Shown here in pieces: positions 14,185 through 20,278 of a stretch of DNA of 20,278 nucleotides. A program made the position numbers and the translations under genes. This DNA comes from an uncultured Eubacteriales bacterium (GTDB taxonomy: Bacteria; Bacillota; Clostridia; Lachnospirales; Lachnospiraceae). The DNA is taken from contig URMF01000053.1 in NCBI GenBank assembly GCA_900548855.1, forward strand, positions 1 through 20,278, in the 5' to 3' direction. The notes under the pieces were generated by a model. It saw nothing but the letters and a program-made list of their open reading frames with translations, had not been told where the DNA came from and did not search any database. The first letter of the stretch is position 1. Each line of letters opens with the position of its first letter.

Positions 14185-17100
14185 ATGAACCATCTGGAAA
14201 AGTTACGGTTGTTCAAGATGTCTGTTTTAGCGCATGTTCTGAACAGTTCTTGAAAGCAGGAACCTTTACAGTGGGAGGGGATATTGCTTTTGAAAATTAT
14301 GCTCCATGGACATTTGCCGAGGGTGTAAATGTTATCTTAAACGGTTCCGGAAAGCAGACCGTTACAATGAGCAGTACAAAGCATACCTTGGGAAATTTGA
14401 TTTTGCAGAATGCAAGTGAAGACGGGGTTTATGTGACAGATTATCTGATATGCCAGGCAATTGATAATACTGCCGGTACAAGGGTAACCTTTGCGGATGG
14501 TGGAATCTTAGGTTATACACTGGATGCAGATGAGGTGATAGAGGGGGATTTGCTCCTGTCCGGCGGGGAGATGGATTTGAACGGACATACCCTGACCGTA
14601 AAGGGAGACCTGATACAGAGTGACGGCGCCATGAAGCTAAATGGAGGCAGCCTGGATATAGAGGGGAATTACTATATTGCCAAACGTACTGAAAAATCAG
14701 ACGGAACCGATTCCTATGCATTAACGGGAGCAAAGCTCATTATGGCACAGGAAAAGGAACGGGTGACGGTTCACAAGAATCTGTACACGGCATTTTCAGA
14801 CAGCAGTAATATGAAATGTACGGACGGAACCATAGAGCTTTTAGGGGACTTCCAGGTGTTGTACGGATATTTTTATATGGGACAGGCTTCAACCCTGCTT
14901 TTTAATGGTGTGGAACAGCAGAAGATAACCTTTAACGGTTCTGGTGTGAGATTGGGAGGTCTTACCCTTACCAATGAGAAGGGAATTACATGCAGCCCTT
15001 ATCTTTATGTGAACGGAAATCTGCAGACAAACGGATATCCGGTAAGCGGTACGATATACTGCCAGTCCGGGATGACAATGCTTGATGACACCATTTGTGC
15101 AAGTCTTTATTTTCCGGAAAAAATGGATTTGCAGAGGGATATCCGTGTAGAAGGGGATGTAAAACTGGGAGGGTTAACGCTGAATGGTTATCACTTAACG
15201 GTAGAGGGAAATTGTACCTTAAATGATGTCTATGGTGTTGTCCAGCCGGACGGTATATTGGAAATTAAGGGGAATATCATAAGCAGCGGTTCGCATTACA
15301 GTGGTTCCGGCACAAACCGGCTCATTTTAAGCGGTGATACAAAGCAGACCATTGCGGATGGCAATGCACGGTTTTGTTTTCAGGAGCTGGTTATCCGTAA
15401 TACATCGGAGGAGGGGATCTATTCCGCCGGGCTTTTTGATGTGGAGACCGTGACGGACCCGGAGCATAAGCTTACCTTTTATACAGAGGGAGAGGCGGGG
15501 TATACCCTTACGAAGGATACCGTACTGTCCGGGGATTTCATCCAGCTGCTTGGAACCATGGATTTGAACGGGCATACCCTTACGGTTATGGGAGATTACA
15601 TCCAGAAGAATGGTGTATTAAGGATAAACGGTGGTGCGCTTAAAATCCAGGGCAGCTATACCATGGGGAATCTGGACAACAAGGGAAACTATGTGGTGAA
15701 CCATGCGAGGCTGGTTATGGACCAGAAAGCGGATACGGTATATGTTGAGGGAGATGTAAGGCTTGTATCAGGGTTGTCGCTTACAAACGACCTGATACAG
15801 GGAACCTTTGAGATGAAAGGGAATCTTTCTTACGAGTGCCCGGCTGCTACTTATCTGCCGACTCAATTCACCACGGTTTTTTCCGGAGAGAGGAAGCAGA
15901 CAGTTTCCCAAAACGGCTATGATTTGAGATTTGGAACCATCCGGCTTTCTAACACCTCAGCAGAGGGGGTTATTCTGGCAGGCAATATTACGATTAATAA
16001 TCCGGTGACCGGTAGCGGAAAATTAAACGGCGTGACAGGCAAGACAGTTTACTGGACCACCGGACAGGAGTTTCCGTTTACGGAATGGGAGGGGAATCTC
16101 TACCTTGGGACCAATGGAGTGACAATGAGCCGGGATTTGAATGTGAAAGGCGAATTCATTCTATATGCGCCCTTGGATGTAAACGGAAAGCATCTTGTGG
16201 CAGGCTCTGTGATACTGAGACATACCCTGAAGCCCAACGGGGGTGTTGTACAGGTACAGAATGATTTTACCGTACAGAATTATTATAATGCAGGTCTGGA
16301 AATGGAAAAGGAAGCGGATATCGTCCAGATTACCGGGAATATGACGGCAAATTACGGGGAGCTTATCTTATCAGCCGGAACCCTTGAGGTAAAAGGTAAT
16401 TTAACCCTGAATGGGGCATATATGACAGTAAGTGAAAAGCATAATACCATTTTAAGCGGCAAGATGACTGCCCGGGGTACCGCCTATACCCAGAAGGTGA
16501 CATGTAAGGCGGGTACAAAGGTTGGCACCTTAACGCTTACGAAGCCAAGGGATTACTATGTCTTTAACCGGGATGTGGAGGATATGTGCGGGGTGCTGGT
16601 AGAGGATATTCAGGATATTACTGCGCCTACTGCCCCGGCAGGGCTGTCAGCGGCTGACGTGTCCTATACAAGGCTTACCCTGTCATGGAATGCTTCTACG
16701 GATGATACCGGTGTAGCAGGCTATGATATCTACCGAAATGACAAAAAAATCATGACCGTGTCCGGTACTACCTATACGGACCGCAATCTGGCGCCGGATA
16801 CAGAGTACACCTACTATGTGGCTGCCAAGGATGCAACCCTTAATACATCTGCTCTTTCCAAGACGGTTACCGTAACAACCCTAAAGGATGAGGAGGCACC
16901 GGCGGTTCCGCAGGGCGTGGAGTTAAGACAGCGGTATGCAGCAGCCCTTACCATCAGCTGGCAGGCTTCCAGAGACAATGTGGAGACCAAGGGCTACCAT
17001 ATTTACCGGAATGGAGAGCTTATAAAGGATACAGCATCCGATACCTATACCGACAGCGGACTGGAAGTCAATACCCATTATGTATACCAGCTTACGGCTT

Positions 17101-20100
17101 ATGATGCAGCGGGAAATGAATCGGAGCTTTCAGAGGAGTACAGCTTTTACACCCAGGCGGTGGAAATCGAGGAAATATCTCCGGATAATTATGCAAAGCT
17201 TTCCGGTACAAAGACGAATGTCACCGTAAGCTTTGCCAATGCTGGAAGCACCGATGGATACCAGGTCTATATGGCATATCGGGAGGAAAAAGACGGGGAA
17301 TATCAGGAGCTTTTCCATAATACAGTAGGAAAGAATACCACCTACCGACAGCAGATTACGGCATCGGCAGTTCTGGACACTACGGAAATAGAGAGCGAGG
17401 AAATTGAGCTGCTTGTCCGTATCACAGACGTAGGCGGCAGTGAGACGGAGGAGCATTACACCTATTACCTGGACCGCTCAGCACCGTCCAAGCTGTCGGA
17501 GGTAGGAGCAGAGGTAAGAAACGGTGTTGCGGTGATAAGCTTTGCAAAAGGAACGGAGGCAGATATTGCAGGCTACCGCATTTACCGCCAGCAGGCAGGA
17601 AATGACAGAGAGCTGTTCCTTGACAGCGATAATCCGGATAAGACCTATTATTACGACAAGAGTATCGAAGAGGGTGTGGAATATACCTATTATGTGTCGG
17701 CATATGATGAAGAGGGGCTGGAGGGTGAGTGCTCCGATGGGGTATCCGTAACTGGAAATGCGGACGAGGAGGAGCCTCGGATTGAGAGCGTTGCACCTCT
17801 TGACGGGACCCTGACCGGAAAGGTGGAGCTTACAATCCATGCTTCGGATAATAAGGCACTTGATTATGTTGCCATGGAAGGCTATGACGAGACAGAAGGG
17901 GAATATATCATGCTGGCAGAGATTCCAGTTGCGGAGGGAAAAGCCGGCTATACCCTTGATACAACCCAATGGAAAGAGGAGCTTACATTGCGGTTTACGG
18001 TATATGATGCGGCAGGCAACAGCAATGGGGATGAATTTGTATGCACCTATGAAATCGACAACCAGGGACCGGAGGCCCCTGAAGGACTTACCGCAGAGGT
18101 ACGCTCCACTACGGTGCTTCTCTCATGGGATAACCCGGTGGATGCGGATTACGCATATGCAGTTGTAGAGCAGCTTACCGGGGAGGGAATGGTAAAGGAA
18201 ATCGACCGGACAACCACAACCACGGGCTGTGTGATTGAAGGACTGGCACCGGAGGAGACGGTGCAGTATCAGGTAACCTTTTACGACCAGTCCGGCAACC
18301 GGGGAGAGACCTCTGAACCGGTATCTGTGACTGTGGGAGCAGACACCATTGCACCGAGGATTCTTTCTGCAGCCCCGAATGGCGGCTATTATAACACTAG
18401 TATTCCCATTCAGGTTAAGGCTTATGACAACATGGCAGTTGCAGAGGTGGTGCTGGAGTATTCTTATGACCAGACAACCTGGGAGGAGTTTTACAGGGAA
18501 AGTCTGGAAACTCCGGCAAAGGAATATACTGTAAAATATTCCATGGAGCTTTCGGATAAAAAGGAAGGAGAGCTGTATCTGCGTGCATATTCTGTGGACA
18601 CCGCAGGAAATGAAGGAGACAGGGAACAGATTTTAATCCAATGCATTGTAGATAAAACGGCGCCAGCGGCAGTGGATAAGCTCACTGCAGAAGGAGATGC
18701 CGGAAACATCCATCTGAAATGGAATGAGCCGGTGGATAATGATGTGGCGGCATACCGGCTGTACCGCAGTGTGGAGGGGCTGAATGCTTACAGATGTATT
18801 GCGGATTCCATCCGTACAAAGGATTACTATGACCGCAGTGCATCCTATGATACAAGCTATTCCTATAAGCTGACCGCGGTAGATTATGCAGGCAATGAAA
18901 GTGAATACTCCAATGTGGCGGTGGGTCAGAAGCTTCCGGATGATGCGGCACCGAAGGTACATAGTATTGTGCCGGAGGAGGACAGCTGGATTTCGGGAAC
19001 CACACAGCTTTCTGTCTATGTGTCCGACAATGACCGGATTGCCGGTGTGGAGTTTGCCCTCAAGAGTACAGAGGAGGGAAGCACGAGAATATTAGTGGAT
19101 ACGGTAGAGACAGACAGTAACAGTGGAACGGTATCCTGTGATTTCGATACCAAACAGTATGCCAACGGTGTCTATCAGATTTGTGTTACGGCAAAGGATG
19201 CGGCAGGGAATACCAGCGAAATGCTTACCTCCATATGCCATATCTGCAATATTACCCTTGCCGCCCCACAGCTGTTTGCAGAGGCTGGGGACTGGTGCAC
19301 GGAGCTGCACTACACGGCAGAGCCGGAGGTTTCCTATGTGCTGTACCGGAAAAATGAGCAGACGGAGACGGAATTTTCTGCCATTGCATCGGGAACCGGA
19401 AGCCTGATGTACCGGGATAACAATGTAAATCCAAGGTATAACTATGCCTACCGGCTGATGATACAGGATAAGGCGGGGAACTGCGCCTATTCTGCTGTGT
19501 CCTATGTGAAGCCCCGGGCGGTGGATAAGCAAAAGCCGGCTGCGGTTATTCAGGCAAACACCTCTGTGGTGGAGGGCTATGAAATCGTATTTAACGGCAT
19601 GGATTCCACGGACAATGACCGGATTACCAGTTATACATGGGATTTTGGAGATGACACCAGCCAGGGAAGCGGTCCATATCCGGTGCATGCCTATAAAAAG
19701 GCAGGAGACTATAATGTGACCCTGACGGTGGAGGATGCCAGTGGAAATGTGTCCGATACCACGGTGAAGGTGACGGTTCTGCCAAAGAGCAGTGCGGGAA
19801 AGGCTGTGATAGAGGTAAAAAATGCGGCAGGCAGCCCGCTTAAAAATGTGACGGTATATGTCAATTCCTCTTCCGAGCATAACGATACCTCTTATACGGA
19901 TAAAAATGGGCAGGCTGTTATTATGCAGAAACCGGGAACCTACCGGATTGCCCTTTATAAGCCGGGCTATGTGGCAGTGGAAAAGATGGTGGAGATTGAG
20001 CTGCACGGCGAAAGGCAGTATGTGTTTACCCTGGATGCAGGGGAAACCATGACCGCTGATTTCACGGTACGGCAGATGGATTTTGATGAGCTTGTGGATG

Positions 20101-20278
20101 CGGGTATTGACCTGACAGATCCGGCAAACCAGCATGTGTTTACGGTACAGACCAAGCTTTCCTTTATGGATGACCATCGGAATCCGGATGTAAAGGATGA
20201 TTATTTGAACCCGGCAAAACCGGTGGTAACCAAGGGCGGTGACAGCGGCGGGGGGGGGGGGGGGGGGGGGGGGGGGGG
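14175..20278 (+). CDS. Giant surface protein, 3' part: beta-repeats, Fn3/Ig-like modules, PKD, carboxypeptidase-regulatory-like domain (partial)
   Basis: This frame is open for over 2,000 codons to the window end and carries no start signal of its own, so it continues the 11587 gene after a frameshift. Five more beta-repeats (B-signatures near 14256, 14823, 15249, 15797, 16377) end near 16610. Then come fibronectin III domains (about 16623-16880 and 16899-17153, with GVAGYDIYRN and KGYHIYRNGE; others near 17484-17757, 18070-18340, 18660-18945 and 19258-19515). They alternate with Ig-like modules of the VSDNDRIAGVEFALKS type (about 17775, 18350, 18955). A PKD domain lies at about 19533-19785 (SYTWDFGDDTS). 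A carboxypeptidase-regulatory/PEGA-like domain lies at about 19800-20040 (AGSPLKNVTVYVN; GTYRIALYKPGYVAVEKMVE). Such arrays form extended adhesins or carriers for C-terminal domains, here missing. The last bases are an unreliable G-run. Confidence 0.88.
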   Translation, partial: MCMNEPSGKVTVVQDVCFSACSEQFLKAGTFTVGGDIAFENYAPWTFAEGVNVILNGSGKQTVTMSSTKHTLGNLILQNASEDGVYVTDYLICQAIDNTAGTRVTFADGGILGYTLDADEVIEGDLLLSGGEMDLNGHTLTVKGDLIQSDGAMKLNGGSLDIEGNYYIAKRTEKSDGTDSYALTGAKLIMAQEKERVTVHKNLYTAFSDSSNMKCTDGTIELLGDFQVLYGYFYMGQASTLLFNGVEQQKITFNGSGVRLGGLTLTNEKGITCSPYLYVNGNLQTNGYPVSGTIYCQSGMTMLDDTICASLYFPEKMDLQRDIRVEGDVKLGGLTLNGYHLTVEGNCTLNDVYGVVQPDGILEIKGNIISSGSHYSGSGTNRLILSGDTKQTIADGNARFCFQELVIRNTSEEGIYSAGLFDVETVTDPEHKLTFYTEGEAGYTLTKDTVLSGDFIQLLGTMDLNGHTLTVMGDYIQKNGVLRINGGALKIQGSYTMGNLDNKGNYVVNHARLVMDQKADTVYVEGDVRLVSGLSLTNDLIQGTFEMKGNLSYECPAATYLPTQFTTVFSGERKQTVSQNGYDLRFGTIRLSNTSAEGVILAGNITINNPVTGSGKLNGVTGKTVYWTTGQEFPFTEWEGNLYLGTNGVTMSRDLNVKGEFILYAPLDVNGKHLVAGSVILRHTLKPNGGVVQVQNDFTVQNYYNAGLEMEKEADIVQITGNMTANYGELILSAGTLEVKGNLTLNGAYMTVSEKHNTILSGKMTARGTAYTQKVTCKAGTKVGTLTLTKPRDYYVFNRDVEDMCGVLVEDIQDITAPTAPAGLSAADVSYTRLTLSWNASTDDTGVAGYDIYRNDKKIMTVSGTTYTDRNLAPDTEYTYYVAAKDATLNTSALSKTVTVTTLKDEEAPAVPQGVELRQRYAAALTISWQASRDNVETKGYHIYRNGELIKDTASDTYTDSGLEVNTHYVYQLTAYDAAGNESELSEEYSFYTQAVEIEEISPDNYAKLSGTKTNVTVSFANAGSTDGYQVYMAYREEKDGEYQELFHNTVGKNTTYRQQITASAVLDTTEIESEEIELLVRITDVGGSETEEHYTYYLDRSAPSKLSEVGAEVRNGVAVISFAKGTEADIAGYRIYRQQAGNDRELFLDSDNPDKTYYYDKSIEEGVEYTYYVSAYDEEGLEGECSDGVSVTGNADEEEPRIESVAPLDGTLTGKVELTIHASDNKALDYVAMEGYDETEGEYIMLAEIPVAEGKAGYTLDTTQWKEELTLRFTVYDAAGNSNGDEFVCTYEIDNQGPEAPEGLTAEVRSTTVLLSWDNPVDADYAYAVVEQLTGEGMVKEIDRTTTTTGCVIEGLAPEETVQYQVTFYDQSGNRGETSEPVSVTVGADTIAPRILSAAPNGGYYNTSIPIQVKAYDNMAVAEVVLEYSYDQTTWEEFYRESLETPAKEYTVKYSMELSDKKEGELYLRAYSVDTAGNEGDREQILIQCIVDKTAPAAVDKLTAEGDAGNIHLKWNEPVDNDVAAYRLYRSVEGLNAYRCIADSIRTKDYYDRSASYDTSYSYKLTAVDYAGNESEYSNVAVGQKLPDDAAPKVHSIVPEEDSWISGTTQLSVYVSDNDRIAGVEFALKSTEEGSTRILVDTVETDSNSGTVSCDFDTKQYANGVYQICVTAKDAAGNTSEMLTSICHICNITLAAPQLFAEAGDWCTELHYTAEPEVSYVLYRKNEQTETEFSAIASGTGSLMYRDNNVNPRYNYAYRLMIQDKAGNCAYSAVSYVKPRAVDKQKPAAVIQANTSVVEGYEIVFNGMDSTDNDRITSYTWDFGDDTSQGSGPYPVHAYKKAGDYNVTLTVEDASGNVSDTTVKVTVLPKSSAGKAVIEVKNAAGSPLKNVTVYVNSSSEHNDTSYTDKNGQAVIMQKPGTYRIALYKPGYVAVEKMVEIELHGERQYVFTLDAGETMTADFTVRQMDFDELVDAGIDLTDPANQHVFTVQTKLSFMDDHRNPDVKDDYLNPAKPVVTKGGDSGGGGGGGGGG
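20250..20278. other. Terminal poly-G run (probable read or assembly artefact)
   Basis: 29 consecutive G close the window, directly after GACAGCGGC. In frame they would read as a run of glycine codons, all GGG, after KGGDSG. A glycine linker would normally mix GGA, GGC, GGT and GGG. Uniform G at a contig end is typical of dark-cycle poly-G from two-colour sequencing. Confidence 0.75.

Noticed and set aside
14182..14250. Independent start of a second large gene at ATG 14175 or ATG 14185
   Set aside because: No ribosome site precedes either ATG. The protein before and after is one repeat unit, and the 14185 frame soon meets a stop, so a frameshifted single gene explains the data better.
19092..20177. 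Long minus-strand open frame of 361 codons inside the giant gene
   Set aside because: It is antisense to well-conserved Ig-like, PKD and regulatory-domain coding sequence; its His/Ile/Arg-rich composition is typical of a shadow frame.
1..20278. CRISPR array, tRNA or rRNA genes, transposase genes
   Set aside because: No direct repeats with regular spacers, no cloverleaf or rRNA-like segments and no transposase motifs were seen on either strand.

Overview
The window reads as low- to mid-GC Firmicutes DNA, most likely a gut-type clostridium of the Lachnospiraceae. The basis is a T-box leader in front of aspS, strong AGGAGG ribosome sites, consensus sigma-A promoters, a PBP-GGDEF regulator of a kind common in Clostridia, and a very large Fn3/PKD surface protein. 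It looks like one complete assembly contig: it begins exactly at the edge of a palindromic element and ends in a 29-base run of G. The taxonomy is inference from gene style, not from a marker tree.

Layout. 1-120: a nested, self-complementary element that folds as one long stem; it is either a structured RNA or a small repeat. 221-2221: a soluble sensor diguanylate cyclase (LacI-type binding domain, middle domain, GGDEF). 2354-4550: a perfect sigma-A promoter, a T-box leader with terminator, and aspS. 4562-4735: an orphan C-terminal coding remnant, followed by a hairpin terminator. 4782-6622: a candidate PhoP box and a Na+/phosphate cotransporter with a PhoU-like tail. 6642-7247 (minus strand): a Phd/YefM-RelE/ParE toxin-antitoxin locus with an intact antitoxin, a frameshifted toxin and a 33-bp operator palindrome. 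7515-10689: a four-gene operon of an XRE regulator with a long helical C-terminus, a PLDc_N small membrane protein, an ABC ATPase and an ABC-2 permease. This resembles Bacillus yxlEFG, but with an XRE regulator where sigY would be. 10753-20278: a two-gene secreted-protein operon. Its first gene encodes a small YD-repeat (Rhs-type) protein with a lysine-rich Fn3-like tail. Its second is a giant surface protein gene that runs off the window.

The giant gene is the most notable content. From 11587 to the window end it encodes about 2,900 codons: a signal peptide, nine copies of a degenerate beta-rich repeat I cannot assign to a named family, several Fn3/Ig-like modules, a PKD domain and a carboxypeptidase-regulatory-like domain. 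A single-base frameshift near 14170-14184 splits it into an 865-codon 5' part and a >2,000-codon 3' part. Repeat homology on both sides shows that they are one gene.

Two genes here (the toxin and the giant protein) are broken in the same way, each apparently lacking one A/T base, and the window ends in poly-G. Read or assembly error should therefore be excluded before either break is treated as biology.
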